Shown: positions 17,116-26,385, counted from the first letter of the stretch. The stretch is DNA of 64,000 bases from Flavobacterium bernardetii (GCF_011305415.1 NZ_JAANOQ010000002.1:181186-245185), one strand, 5' to 3'. Notes: generated by a model not told the origin, from the sequence alone. Translations and numbers: made by a program.

Positions 17116-17126
17116 CTTTTTTTATT

Positions 17127-18755
17127 TTACTTTTTCAAACTCACATTTTCAAACGTAGAAACATCAATAATTTCTTCATTATCTAAATCGAAAGAAATTT
17201 TTACATTATCACCAACTGACGTAATTGGTAATTGATTAGATATTTGTGATGAACCCACAAAAATACTTGGGTAATCTTTCACAGTGAAATAATAAAAACT
17301 ATTTCCGTTTTTAACATCATTCTGAATTCGCACCACAACCGATTCAATTACTTTTTTCGCCGATTTACTATCTGGATTTATTTTATTTCCAGAAGAATTA
17401 AAAGCCGTTTTATAAGCAGTTAATGCTTCACGCATTGTATTTCCAGTACCAACAATCGTATAATCAGCAATAGAAACCATCGCGTACATTTTAACCAATC
17501 CGCCTTTGTCTTTTAATGTCATTACGTAAGTTGGAATGTTGTTAATGTTGTATGGAATTGGTAAAGATGCTACAAAACCTTTTTCTTGTACTTTTCCTTG
17601 CGCCGAACTTTGTGCTGCATATTCTGTAGCCCCACTTTGCTTGTAGAAAGTAGTTTCCTTAGTTCGTGTATCCACCAAAACAAAACCAACTGCCGATTCG
17701 TCTTTTCCTACAGATGTAATCCCAGTATACCAATACGATTTATTGTCTTCGCCATACACTAAAGTCAAATCTTCTGTAATTTGAAGTTTATTTTCGTGAG
17801 AGAAATTCCAATATCCTTTTACATATTCACCCCAATCGTTCAATTGGTTTTTAATAAATGAAATCGGTTGAATTCTATCTACCCAAGTTGGCGTATTTTT
17901 AATATTATATTCTTTTATTTCGCCACTTTGTGCATTTACAACCACAACTCCAGTAGCATCATTACCAGAAAAACCAACTTGTTTTTTGTACTTGGTCACT
18001 ACCCAATATGGTGTTCCTGCATCGTCAATTTCAAAAGAAAAATCGGTTAAACCAACGGTGTTAAATCCATTAAAATATAAATATCTATGTAAATTACTTC
18101 CGAAATAGGCTTCTCTTTGGTATTTTAAAAATATAGGTTTTCCATTCACTTCTTGGACTAATTTTACATCTCGTTCATTAGTTGCTGAAACCATTACATA
18201 ACCTGTTGTACCTTGTTTGTTGTTTAGCCATTTAAAAAAACCAGAATGTTCTAAAGGTGCAATCCAATATAATTTTCCGTTGACTTTCTGAATAAAAAAT
18301 TCCCCTAAATGTGCCTGACTTCCCAAAGCTGGTTGCGAACCTAATATTTTTTCTCCTAATAAATAGGCTAAACTCTCATCAACCACTCTAATTTCATTCA
18401 TTGAAATGGGCGCAATATGATTGGTTAATTTGTCTCCATTAGCCACTTTTCCAATTAAATTTCTATAATCCTGATTTCTGAAAATAGGATGCGAGGTAAA
18501 AAAAGGCAATACAAAAGCATATAAAATCGCAACACCAATTAATAAAGCTGGAAGTTTCCAAAATACAGTTACAGGATTGTAACTTTTTCCATCTGAACTA
18601 ATCGTAAACTTTGAAAAAGAGAAAAATAATAAAGCCGCAATAATAAGTAATAATATAGTTATGCCAGCAAAACCGTAACTTAATACCGGTAATGAAACAT
18701 AAAAATAAAATACCGTAATTAGTAATACAAATACTATTGGAAGAATTTTTTTCAT
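17127..18755 (-). CDS. Membrane protein of unknown function
   Basis: A protein of 542 residues. Two or three membrane segments lie in the first 90 residues (LPIVFVLLITVFYFYVSLPV, then TILLLIIAALLFF, then LLIGVAILYAFVLPFF). A large region follows, predicted outside the cytosol, with repeated aromatic-rich strands (GKLYWIAPLEHSGFFKW, GTPYWVVTKYKK, NKSYWYTGITSVG), which suggests tandem copies of one small domain. I do not recognise the family. It is transcribed alone, convergent with the T9SS cargo gene. A role in envelope sensing or remodelling would be a guess. Confidence 0.6.
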   Translation of the reverse strand: MKKILPIVFVLLITVFYFYVSLPVLSYGFAGITILLLIIAALLFFSFSKFTISSDGKSYNPVTVFWKLPALLIGVAILYAFVLPFFTSHPIFRNQDYRNLIGKVANGDKLTNHIAPISMNEIRVVDESLAYLLGEKILGSQPALGSQAHLGEFFIQKVNGKLYWIAPLEHSGFFKWLNNKQGTTGYVMVSATNERDVKLVQEVNGKPIFLKYQREAYFGSNLHRYLYFNGFNTVGLTDFSFEIDDAGTPYWVVTKYKKQVGFSGNDATGVVVVNAQSGEIKEYNIKNTPTWVDRIQPISFIKNQLNDWGEYVKGYWNFSHENKLQITEDLTLVYGEDNKSYWYTGITSVGKDESAVGFVLVDTRTKETTFYKQSGATEYAAQSSAQGKVQEKGFVASLPIPYNINNIPTYVMTLKDKGGLVKMYAMVSIADYTIVGTGNTMREALTAYKTAFNSSGNKINPDSKSAKKVIESVVVRIQNDVKNGNSFYYFTVKDYPSIFVGSSQISNQLPITSVGDNVKISFDLDNEEIIDVSTFENVSLKK

Positions 18756-18792
18756 TTTAAATGGTTTAGATTTTATACATATAAGTCAATTG

Positions 18793-18825
18793 TTTGCATA
18801 GTTTGTTACAAAATAAGTATTTTTG
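18793..18825 (+). promoter_or_regulatory. Bacteroidetes-type promoter upstream of fabD
   Basis: TTTG at 18793-18796 and TATTTTTG at 18818-18825 are separated by 21 bases. The start codon lies about 160 bases downstream, so the leader would be long. Confidence 0.35.
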
Positions 18826-18837
18826 TTTTTTAATTTA

Positions 18838-18970
18838 AACACATAGGAATATAGATTTTAAAAGTATTAGCTTCTAAATTTATAAAGAAATCATAGCTAT
18901 GTGTTTTTATATTATATTTAAACTTAAATTATAAACTATGTGCCTATGTGTTTTACATAGCACATTAAAC
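18838..18970. repeat. CTATGTGTT-type intergenic repeat
   Basis: AACACATAGG (18839-18848) is mirrored by CCTATGTGTT (18942-18951), and CTATGTG recurs several times in between. The words resemble the CTCTGTG repeats around 54536-55023. Confidence 0.55.
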
Positions 18971-18985
18971 TTGAAACAAAATACT

Positions 18986-19858
18986 ATGAAAGCATACGTT
19001 TTTCCTGGACAAGGCGCTCAATTTACCGGAATGGGTAAAGATTTATATGAAAATTCAGCAGTAGCTAAAGAACTTTTCGAAAAAGCTAATGAGATTTTAG
19101 GTTTCCGAATTACAGATATTATGTTCGAAGGAACAGCAGAAGAATTAAAAGAAACGAAAGTAACACAACCAGCGGTTTTTTTACATTCGGTAATTTTAGC
19201 CAAAACATTAGAAAACTTTAAACCAGAAATGGTTGCCGGACATTCATTAGGTGAATTTTCTGCTTTAGTAGCAAACGGTGCTTTATCTTTCGAAGATGCT
19301 TTATTGTTAGTTTCTAAAAGAGCTTTAGCCATGCAAAAAGCCTGTGAAATTACACCTTCAACTATGGCTGCTGTTTTAAATTTAGACGATAAAATTGTAG
19401 AAGATATTTGTGCTTCAATTGATGGAGTAGTAGTAGCTGCGAATTACAACTGTCCTGGACAATTAGTAATTTCTGGAGAATACAAAGCCGTTGAATTAGC
19501 TTGCGAAAAAATGAAAGAAGCTGGTGCAAAACGTGCTTTAATTTTACCAGTTGGTGGTGCTTTCCACTCGCCAATGATGGAACCAGCTCGTGAAGAATTA
19601 GCAGCGGCGATTGAAGCTACAACTTTCTCACAACCAATTTGTCCAGTATATCAAAATGTAACAGCAAGTGCAGTTTCTGATGCAAATGAGATTAAGAAAA
19701 ATTTAATTATCCAATTAACTGCTCCAGTAAGATGGACACAATCGGTAAATCAAATGATTGCGGATGGTGCGACAAGTTTTACAGAAGTTGGACCAGGAAA
19801 AGTATTGGTTGGATTGGTGAATAAAATTAATAAAGAAGTCGAAACGATTTCGGCATAA
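18986..19858 (+). CDS. fabD: Malonyl-CoA--ACP transacylase
   Basis: The chosen start is the ATG at 18986 (MKAYVFPGQG), the usual FabD beginning; an in-frame ATG at 18938 falls in repeat-like DNA. The protein has 290 residues, normal for the family. It carries the nucleophile Ser87 in GHSLGEF, Arg112 and His194 in GAFHSPMM. It transfers malonyl from CoA to acyl carrier protein in fatty acid synthesis. It is not beside other fab genes here. A REP-like inverted pair follows it instead of a clear terminator. Confidence 0.95.
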   Translation: MKAYVFPGQGAQFTGMGKDLYENSAVAKELFEKANEILGFRITDIMFEGTAEELKETKVTQPAVFLHSVILAKTLENFKPEMVAGHSLGEFSALVANGALSFEDALLLVSKRALAMQKACEITPSTMAAVLNLDDKIVEDICASIDGVVVAANYNCPGQLVISGEYKAVELACEKMKEAGAKRALILPVGGAFHSPMMEPAREELAAAIEATTFSQPICPVYQNVTASAVSDANEIKKNLIIQLTAPVRWTQSVNQMIADGATSFTEVGPGKVLVGLVNKINKEVETISA

Positions 19859-19900
19859 GAATACAATTTCACAAAAAAGGTTGTCTAAAAAGTAATTATT

Positions 19901-19983
19901 TTGTCAATCTGAACTTGTTTCAGATTCTTAATAATATTGAAAACTAATTGTTTTAGATTCTGAAATAAATTCAGAATGACAAG
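19901..19983. repeat. REP-like inverted pair downstream of fabD
   Basis: One palindromic unit (19901-19929, beginning TTGTCAATCTGAACTTG) faces a second in opposite orientation (19954-19983, ending TTCAGAATGACAA), about 83 bases overall. This is the paired form of the repeat seen singly at 7921. Confidence 0.85.
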
Positions 19984-20041
19984 TTTTCAGGCTTTTTCGA
20001 CTACCTTTTTTTGCTATCTTTGGTAAAAGAATTACAGTTTT

Positions 20042-20830
20042 ATGAACTTAAATTTACGAACGGTAAACGTTACTCGATATATTACGCCACTTCGCGAAGG
20101 TGGTTCTTTACCTGCTTTGGCGGAAGCGGATGACGATTTTAAATATGTTTTAAAATTTCGTGGCGCCGGTCATGGAGTGAAAGCATTGATTTCAGAATTT
20201 TTAGGCGGTCAAATTGCCAAATATTTAGGGCTGCCGATTCCAGAATTGGTTTTTGCCCATTTAGATGAAGCTTTTGGAAGAACGGAAGGCGATGAAGAAA
20301 TTCAGGATTTATTAAAATTCAGTCAAGGTTTAAATTTAGGCTTGCATTATTTGTCGGGTTCGATTACTTACGATGCTGCGGTTAATGATTGCGATCCTTT
20401 GTTAGCTTCTAAGATAGTTTGGTTTGATGCTTTTATTACGAATGTTGACAGAACGTTTAAAAATACCAATTTACTAATTTGGAAGAAAGAATTATGGCTA
20501 ATTGATAATGGCGCTTCCTTCTATTTTCATCATTCTTGGACGAATTGGGAAAAAAGTGCGTTGACTCCTTTTTCATTAATAAAGGATCACGTTTTATTAC
20601 CAAAAGCTAGCCTTTTACAAGAAGCACATCAAGAATTTACTGCAAAATTAAACGATACGATTTTAAGAGAAATTGTCAACCAAATTCCAGAAGATTGGTT
20701 GCTTTGGGAAGATGGCGCCATTACTCCAGATGAAATTAAAGAAGTTTATTTTCAATTTTTATCGATTCGATTAGCGAACTCAGAATTATTTTTAAAAGAA
20801 GCGCAAGATGCACGAAAAACACTTATATGA
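20042..20830 (+). CDS. HipA-like kinase domain protein
   Basis: A protein of 262 residues that corresponds to the stand-alone HipA-like kinase family (HipA_2 type). Visible kinase features are Lys38 in YVLKFRG, the catalytic segment TNVDRTFKNTNLL (Asp136, Asn141 and Asn143) and LIDNGASF (Asp155) in the metal-binding position. It lacks the N-terminal HipA subdomain of the classical toxin, and no hipB-type repressor gene is near. The 3' end overlaps the DUF3037 gene by 23 bases, a pairing that recurs widely. Its substrate is unknown. Confidence 0.8.
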   Translation: MNLNLRTVNVTRYITPLREGGSLPALAEADDDFKYVLKFRGAGHGVKALISEFLGGQIAKYLGLPIPELVFAHLDEAFGRTEGDEEIQDLLKFSQGLNLGLHYLSGSITYDAAVNDCDPLLASKIVWFDAFITNVDRTFKNTNLLIWKKELWLIDNGASFYFHHSWTNWEKSALTPFSLIKDHVLLPKASLLQEAHQEFTAKLNDTILREIVNQIPEDWLLWEDGAITPDEIKEVYFQFLSIRLANSELFLKEAQDARKTLI

Positions 20831-21191
20831 TTATGCTGTACTTCGTGTCGTACCAAAAGTAGAGCGCGAAGAATTTGTCAATGTGGGTTTGATGCTTTTA
20901 TGCAAGCGTCAGAAATATTTGCGAATTGAATATCAAATTCCAATAGAAAAAATCATGGCGTTTTGTTCCGAATTTGATATCGAACAAGTACAAATCAATG
21001 TAGATTCTTTCGTGAAAATTTGCAAGGGAAAATCGGACGGCGGACCCATTGGACAATTTCCAATTGAAGAACGTTTCAGATGGCTAACCGCTGTAAAAAG
21101 TTCAAGTATTCAAACGTCTCGACCACATTCTGGATTTAGTTCCGATTTGGATGCGACATTCGAAAAATTATATGCAGAATTAGTTTTATAA
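20808..21191 (+). CDS. DUF3037 family protein
   Basis: A protein of 127 residues starting MHEKHLYDYAVLRVVPKVEREEFVNVGLML, the characteristic DUF3037 opening, with PIEERFRWLTAVKSSSIQTSRPH in the second half. It overlaps the HipA-like kinase gene by 23 bases, so the two proteins are very likely made together and may form a complex. No biochemical function is known for the family; a regulator or substrate of the kinase is the natural guess. Confidence 0.8.
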   Translation: MHEKHLYDYAVLRVVPKVEREEFVNVGLMLLCKRQKYLRIEYQIPIEKIMAFCSEFDIEQVQINVDSFVKICKGKSDGGPIGQFPIEERFRWLTAVKSSSIQTSRPHSGFSSDLDATFEKLYAELVL

Positions 21192-21205
21192 ATTTATAAC
21201 GAAAA

Positions 21206-21874
21206 ATGGAACACTTTTTTAAAAATATCGAAGCTGCGAAAGTCATTTCTCCTGAAATTGAGTATTCTGAATATGTAGCATTAGATTTATCAGTTACGAA
21301 TTCAGAATTACAAAATCATAAATTAGAAACGGCTCAAGATTACGAAGTTTTTATTCAAAATCAGTTAGATAAGAAGGAGGGAAAAATTATGTTTGGTGGT
21401 TATATAGAAAATCGAAATTTATATAAAAGAAGTACGGTTTTTAAAAATCCAGACATAGAAGAAAGAAACATTCATATTGGTTTAGATTTGTGGATTAACG
21501 AACAAGCCCCAATTTTCGCTGCTTTGGATGGAAAAATTCATAGTTTTCAAAACAATACCGCTTTAGGAGATTATGGTCCGACTATAATTTTAGAACATCA
21601 AATAGCTGATGTTAAGTTTCATACGTTATACGGACATTTAAGTGAAGTAAGTTTAGAAGGCAAAAAAGTGGGAGATGCCATTCAAAAAGGACAACAAATT
21701 GCGACTTTAGGTTTACCACCAATTAACGGCGATTATGCACCACATTTACACTTTCAAATTATTATCGATATGGAAGGAAAATTTGGAGATTATCCAGGAG
21801 TTTGTAGTGAAAAAACTCTTCCTTTTTATAAAGAAAATTGTCCTGATCCCAATTGGTTGTTAAAAATAAAATAA
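21206..21874 (+). CDS. M23 family metallopeptidase without a signal peptide
   Basis: A protein of 222 residues. It has the LytM-type zinc site: His90 and Asp94 in HIGLDLW, His144 in LYGHL, and His180/His182 in APHLHFQI. M23 enzymes normally cut peptidoglycan cross-links outside the cytoplasm, but this one starts MEHFFKNIEAAKVI with no signal peptide or membrane segment, so it may be cytoplasmic or leave by an unusual route. It follows the DUF3037 gene by 14 bases and is probably in the same transcript. Confidence 0.82.
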   Translation: MEHFFKNIEAAKVISPEIEYSEYVALDLSVTNSELQNHKLETAQDYEVFIQNQLDKKEGKIMFGGYIENRNLYKRSTVFKNPDIEERNIHIGLDLWINEQAPIFAALDGKIHSFQNNTALGDYGPTIILEHQIADVKFHTLYGHLSEVSLEGKKVGDAIQKGQQIATLGLPPINGDYAPHLHFQIIIDMEGKFGDYPGVCSEKTLPFYKENCPDPNWLLKIK

Positions 21875-21923
21875 ATATAAATCAGAGGAAATAGATTGCT
21901 TCGTTCCTCGCAAAGACAAAAAG

Positions 21924-22181
21924 ATGAAAAAAATACTATTTTCAGTTTTAGTAGTAGCAACTTTAATTTCTTGTAAAGAAGAAACACGTGCAAAGGTTAA
22001 AGACGCAAGTAAAGCAGTAGGCGCAGAAGTAAAAACTGCAGCTCAAAAAACCAAAGCCAAAGTGGGTAAATATATCGACACGGCTAAAGTGAAACAAAAA
22101 GCAAATAAAATTATCGTAAAAGGTGCCGAAGCGATTGAAAATGGTGCGAAAAAAGTAAAAGAATCAGCAGATAAGAAATAG
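21924..22181 (+). CDS. Small Lys/Ala-rich lipoprotein
   Basis: A protein of 85 residues with a lipobox (LISC, Cys17). The mature part is a continuous charged helix rich in Lys, Ala and Glu, ending ENGAKKVKESADKK, similar in style to two other small lipoproteins at 30294 and 38330. Such proteins may act as membrane-tethered helical spacers. No enzymatic motif is present. Confidence 0.7.
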   Translation: MKKILFSVLVVATLISCKEETRAKVKDASKAVGAEVKTAAQKTKAKVGKYIDTAKVKQKANKIIVKGAEAIENGAKKVKESADKK

Positions 22182-22189
22182 TTTTAAAA

Positions 22190-22225
22190 AAGAAATCTCG
22201 TCAAGTTAACAAGACGAGATTTCAA
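22190..22225 (-). terminator. Intrinsic terminator of the TonB receptor operon
   Basis: GAAATCTCGTC (22192-22202) and GACGAGATTTC (22213-22223) form the stem. On the minus strand it is followed by a T run; the plus strand has none, so it mainly ends the leftward operon. Confidence 0.8.
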
Positions 22226-22255
22226 ACTAAAAAAAACAACAACAATTATAATAAA

Positions 22256-24463
22256 TTAAAAAGTATACGTTATTTTTCCTTTTATAAAAAAGGGAGTTCC
22301 TGGTGTAAAATGTATTTCTTCAACGGATTGTGTTTCATTTTGTAATTGTGATTCGGTTGCAAATTGGGTTTCATTCCATTTGGTGTTGAAAAGGTTTTCA
22401 ATTACAATTCCATAATTTATTTTTTTGTATTGGTAATTCATATTAAAATCGGACACGAAATAACCTTTTGCTACAATTGAATTGTCTTCCTTTGCTGGTC
22501 GTGATTTCAAATATCTGTAATTTAAGCTTGACGAAAATCCTTTGTAATTCGTAACGCTAATTCCACCTGTTGAAGTTAAATCTGGTGCTAATGGAATGTA
22601 ATTTTGTCCTTTAGGTTCTTCAGTACTTCTGGCATACGTGTAATTAATATCAGAATTCAAATTAATGAATTTTGAGATTTGATATCTAAATCCAAAATCA
22701 ATTCCCATTCTTCTTGTTTTGCCGCTTGGTTCTACAATTCCAGCATCGCCAACATACACAAATTCTTGTTCTAATTGTAAAAACCACAACGCACTATTAA
22801 TAATTAAATTATTCATAGGTTTAAAAATGGTTCCTAAATCGGCTCCAGCTGAGGTTGGCAACGTTTTCTTATCTGTTTGTGAAACAATAACTCTAGTGTC
22901 GTTCGAGTGAAAACCTAAACCAGATTTTAAAAAATATTGTACCTTATTATTTGGAGCAAAAAGGAAGTTTAGTTTAGGCGAAATTTTCACTTTTTCTTCA
23001 TTGTCAATTTGAAATGTTGGCGATAATTTATCTAAATAAGAAAACTGAAAATAATCGAATCTAACCGCTGGATTAATAGTGAAATTACCTAATTCAATAT
23101 CAGAATTAATATAACTGAAATAATTTTTCTGACTAATATTTCCCAACTTTAATTGGTTGATTGTTGTCGTTCTGTTTTTCGTATTTGATAATTCTGAATC
23201 TTTGGTTTCATCTGTTCTTAAACCAAATCCAACTTGATAACTGCTTTTAGAGTTATCCATTTTTTTATTGAATTCACCATTGAAACCATAAATAGTTCGG
23301 TTTTCTTTTTGTTTGATTTGATCACCATCAATTGGGTTTTCTAAGAAAAATGTAAAATTCGAATACAACTCAAATTGGTAATTATTATAAAAGGTATTTC
23401 CTTTAAAAAACAAGTTTTCAGAAATTGGTTTATAATATTCCACATTCAAATTACTTCTGGAAGTTTTTCCGCCTTCTGTGTCATCAACAGCTCCAAATCT
23501 TGATATAATTCCAGCATCTATTAATCTTTGAGGGATTTGTCCTGATGCCGTCCATTCACTTGAAAATTGGGAAGCAGTAACTGAAAACTTACTTTTATCT
23601 TCTAAAACATTTGTAAATTTTCCGAATAAATTCATTCTTTTAAAATTCTGACTTGATACATAGGGTCCATCAAAAGTGATGTATTCACTAGCAATAAATG
23701 CACTTTGTTTGTTGTTGTTTGGTAATAAATTAAACATTCCAAGTGTTCTGATTGTGTTGAATTTTCCAACTTCTAAACTAATGGAGTTGTTGTCAATTTT
23801 TTCTTTTGTTTTGAAAGCTACGTAACCTGCTGTGGCAAAATCACCTTTATTGGCATAATAACTTCCTTTACCAAAATCAATTTTATCTAACGTTTCTGGT
23901 ATTACAAAATGCAAATCTGCATAACCTTGTCCGTGCGCGTGAGAAACCATATTTACGGGCATTCCGTCTACAGAAAGTGCAATGTCTGTTCCGTGGTCAA
24001 TATCAAATCCACGTAAAAATATTTGTTCTGCTTTTCCGCCACCACCGTGTTGTCCGATAAATAAACCTGGTACTTTTCGCAATATTTCTTGCGAAGAATT
24101 TACAGGTGAATTTTGCAAATCCAACTTCATAATTTGTGAAATGGCATTGTTCTTTTTCGAAATAACTATTTCTTCAATATTAAAAGAAGAACTGGTTAAA
24201 ATAATAGTTTTTTCTGAACCATTTACCAATTGCGTTTTCTTCTTAAAACCTAAAGCAGTAATAGTTAATACGTCATTATCTGAAGTTTTATCTAAAATGA
24301 ATTGACCGTTTTCATTGGTATGCGCGTGTGACTTTGTGGTTTCGTTATATACGTAAGCATTTTCAATTGTGTTGCCTAACGTATCAGTAACTACACCTTC
24401 TTTTTGTTGAGAAAAAGCAATCGTACTTAGTAATAATACAACTATTTGAAATACGTTTTTCAT
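22256..24463 (-). CDS. TonB-dependent receptor
   Basis: A protein of 735 residues with a signal peptide (MKNVFQIVVLLLSTIAFSQ), a CarboxypepD_reg-like domain (about 20-95, GVVTDTLGNTIENAYVYNE), a plug domain (about 110-215, with FLRGFDIDHGTDIALSVDGMPVNMVSHAHGQGYADLHF) and a 22-strand barrel ending in Phe (FFIKGKITYTF). It takes up an unknown nutrient or metal chelate through the outer membrane. Its ATG overlaps the stop of the TPR lipoprotein gene by one base, so the two are coupled. It is the last gene of the DUF4331 operon. Confidence 0.92.
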   Translation of the reverse strand: MKNVFQIVVLLLSTIAFSQQKEGVVTDTLGNTIENAYVYNETTKSHAHTNENGQFILDKTSDNDVLTITALGFKKKTQLVNGSEKTIILTSSSFNIEEIVISKKNNAISQIMKLDLQNSPVNSSQEILRKVPGLFIGQHGGGGKAEQIFLRGFDIDHGTDIALSVDGMPVNMVSHAHGQGYADLHFVIPETLDKIDFGKGSYYANKGDFATAGYVAFKTKEKIDNNSISLEVGKFNTIRTLGMFNLLPNNNKQSAFIASEYITFDGPYVSSQNFKRMNLFGKFTNVLEDKSKFSVTASQFSSEWTASGQIPQRLIDAGIISRFGAVDDTEGGKTSRSNLNVEYYKPISENLFFKGNTFYNNYQFELYSNFTFFLENPIDGDQIKQKENRTIYGFNGEFNKKMDNSKSSYQVGFGLRTDETKDSELSNTKNRTTTINQLKLGNISQKNYFSYINSDIELGNFTINPAVRFDYFQFSYLDKLSPTFQIDNEEKVKISPKLNFLFAPNNKVQYFLKSGLGFHSNDTRVIVSQTDKKTLPTSAGADLGTIFKPMNNLIINSALWFLQLEQEFVYVGDAGIVEPSGKTRRMGIDFGFRYQISKFINLNSDINYTYARSTEEPKGQNYIPLAPDLTSTGGISVTNYKGFSSSLNYRYLKSRPAKEDNSIVAKGYFVSDFNMNYQYKKINYGIVIENLFNTKWNETQFATESQLQNETQSVEEIHFTPGTPFFIKGKITYTF

Positions 24464-25755
24464 TATAATTTTTCAATTTTTTCTTTCATATTTGGACCTA
24501 ACTCATAAATGCTTGATAATAAATCTTCCTTAAATGGTTTGATTTTATCAGTCATTTTATTGGCTTTGTAAATTTCTGCCAAATGGTAATTTATTTCTGG
24601 TTCAAATGATTTGTTTATAATATGTTTTTCACAAATATCTAACGCTTTTTTCGTATTTCCTAAGTTAAAATTCGCCCAAGCTAATAAATCGTATGATTCT
24701 GGGGTTGGTCGGTTTTTAATTTCTTGGTAGGCAATTTCTAAGGCTTTTACAGCATCTTTCTTATTATCAGCTAATAAAATAGCATTGTATTTGTTATACA
24801 TTACTCCATAATTTCTGTTTTTTAAGGATTCGAAATAATCTAGTATATGTTTGTTTTTTTCTTGTTCGTTTTTGTTGAATTCTGCTAGTTCAGCTTTAAA
24901 TAATTTAAAATCTGGTGAATTGTGTTTTTTAGCAATAATATCAATAATTCGGTTGGCTTCTTTCGTGTTTTTTTCGTGTGAAAAGGCAATCCAAGCAATT
25001 CCTTTTAAAGCGTAATAATTATTTTCGTCTTCTTTAAGTGTTTTCAAATAATAATTATAACTATCAGAAATTCTTCCAGCATGACCATACATATCTCCTA
25101 AATTAGAATACGACCAAATTTTTAAAGTTTTGTTGTCGTTTAATTCGGCTTTTTTTGTCGCTTTTTCCATTAAAGTAATTGCCGTTGGTAAATCACCAAT
25201 GTGATCGTTCCATTTTGCCATTCTGATTAAATAATCGAAATCTTCTGTATTGTAAAATTTGGATAAGTTTTTTTTGGCGTCTGTATAATTTCCTAATTCC
25301 ATATTCACATCAAAAAGAAGTTTTTGAGTTTCCTTGAAACCTTCACCAATTTTTAAAGCTTTGTTTGCTAAAGTTAAAGCTTCTCTAAAGCGATGTTGTG
25401 TGATATAATTTTTTGCTAAAGCACGAATTGGTCCAACTTCGGTATATTTTAAATCGGAATTAACTTTTACTAATAATTCTTCTGCTTTGTATAGATCATT
25501 GACTTCAAAAGTAGCTTCAAATAAAGAAGTATAGTAACCTGATAATTGAACTAAATAACTAGTTTGATTTGGATCAATATCATATTTTTTTTGCCAAAAA
25601 TCAATTTCTGTATGGGCTAGTTGTATGTTTTTATTTTCAGAAGTTTTTAAGTAAGTATTGTAATCTGATGCTTTTGTTACTTTAGATTTTTCGTTTGTAC
25701 AACTAGATATACTAATTGTAAAAACTATAATTTTTAGAAGATTAGATATTTTCAT
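24463..25755 (-). CDS. TPR-repeat lipoprotein
   Basis: A protein of 430 residues with a lipobox (SISSC, Cys19). It consists mostly of tetratricopeptide-like helix pairs, for example NLGDMYGHAGRISDSYNYYLKTL, ALKGIAWIAFSHEKNTKEANRII and YDLLAWANFNLGNTKKALDICEKHI. It is likely a protein-interaction scaffold at a membrane, perhaps working with the TonB receptor whose start it overlaps. In other genomes TPR lipoproteins are also found beside DUF4331 genes, but the partners here are inferred from position only. Confidence 0.8.
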   Translation of the reverse strand: MKISNLLKIIVFTISISSCTNEKSKVTKASDYNTYLKTSENKNIQLAHTEIDFWQKKYDIDPNQTSYLVQLSGYYTSLFEATFEVNDLYKAEELLVKVNSDLKYTEVGPIRALAKNYITQHRFREALTLANKALKIGEGFKETQKLLFDVNMELGNYTDAKKNLSKFYNTEDFDYLIRMAKWNDHIGDLPTAITLMEKATKKAELNDNKTLKIWSYSNLGDMYGHAGRISDSYNYYLKTLKEDENNYYALKGIAWIAFSHEKNTKEANRIIDIIAKKHNSPDFKLFKAELAEFNKNEQEKNKHILDYFESLKNRNYGVMYNKYNAILLADNKKDAVKALEIAYQEIKNRPTPESYDLLAWANFNLGNTKKALDICEKHIINKSFEPEINYHLAEIYKANKMTDKIKPFKEDLLSSIYELGPNMKEKIEKL

Positions 25756-25836
25756 TGTTGTGGTTTTTAGTTTTTTAGTTTAGTTTTTTGAAAAAAATAG
25801 CGTGCACAATTTTACTTATGCACGCTTTTAAATATT

Positions 25837-26385
25837 TTACCAAGCAGCTGCTAGGTATGGGAATGAAGTTAAAAATGCTTTGTCGTTTGCACCAACATTA
25901 TCTGAAGTTAAACCTGGATTTGATCCACCCGTTGGTCCACCAAAAATTAGTAATAATTCCGTGTCAATAACATCATCTGCTAAAGCTCTTCCTGTTAAAA
26001 CATTAGTTCCATCAAAAAATGTTGTTGTTCCAGTTTTAGATACGCCTAATACGTCAGTAGCTAATAAAGTTGTTAATTGAGTTGCAGTTTGTCCTAAAGC
26101 GTTAGTGGTATAACCAGAATTTAAAGCTAATAATCTCGATTGAAATACCGATTGATAATTGGCTCCCATTGCAGAAGGAGTAGTTGTGTTAAAAGCATCT
26201 TTTGGAGCTCCTGAAGCAATAAAAACTGTGTTAATTGCAGGACGAGCCATTTGATCTTTTTGTACGTAAGTTCCTGAGAAATCCGTTTGTTCTTCAGCAA
26301 CCATTGTGTCATCATTATTACAACTTACAAATGTAGTAGCTGTAAGAATTGATAAAGTCAGAAATTTTATAGCATTTATTTTCAT
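25837..26385 (-). CDS. DUF4331 family lipoprotein (C-terminal half type)
   Basis: A protein of 182 residues with a lipobox (FVSC, Cys22). The C-terminal 70 residues match the end of DUF4331 proteins: GRALADDVIDTELLLIFGG, then DNVGANDKAFLTSFPYLAAAW. The N-terminal DUF4331 core is absent and appears in the gene upstream. Both genes are read together, with 22 bases between. The two proteins may assemble into one DUF4331-like unit at the cell surface or in the periplasm. Confidence 0.72.
   Translation of the reverse strand: MKINAIKFLTLSILTATTFVSCNNDDTMVAEEQTDFSGTYVQKDQMARPAINTVFIASGAPKDAFNTTTPSAMGANYQSVFQSRLLALNSGYTTNALGQTATQLTTLLATDVLGVSKTGTTTFFDGTNVLTGRALADDVIDTELLLIFGGPTGGSNPGLTSDNVGANDKAFLTSFPYLAAAW

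Noticed and set aside
20042..20830. Classical HipBA toxin-antitoxin system
   Set aside because: No HipB-type DNA-binding gene is adjacent, and the N-terminal HipA subdomain is missing.
22200..22220. Terminator for the small lipoprotein at 21924 (plus strand)
   Set aside because: No T run follows the hairpin on the plus strand, so I assign it to the leftward operon only.
25788..26080. Plus-strand open frames over the DUF4331 genes
   Set aside because: They lie antisense to clear genes with signal peptides and family motifs, and have no recognisable protein features.
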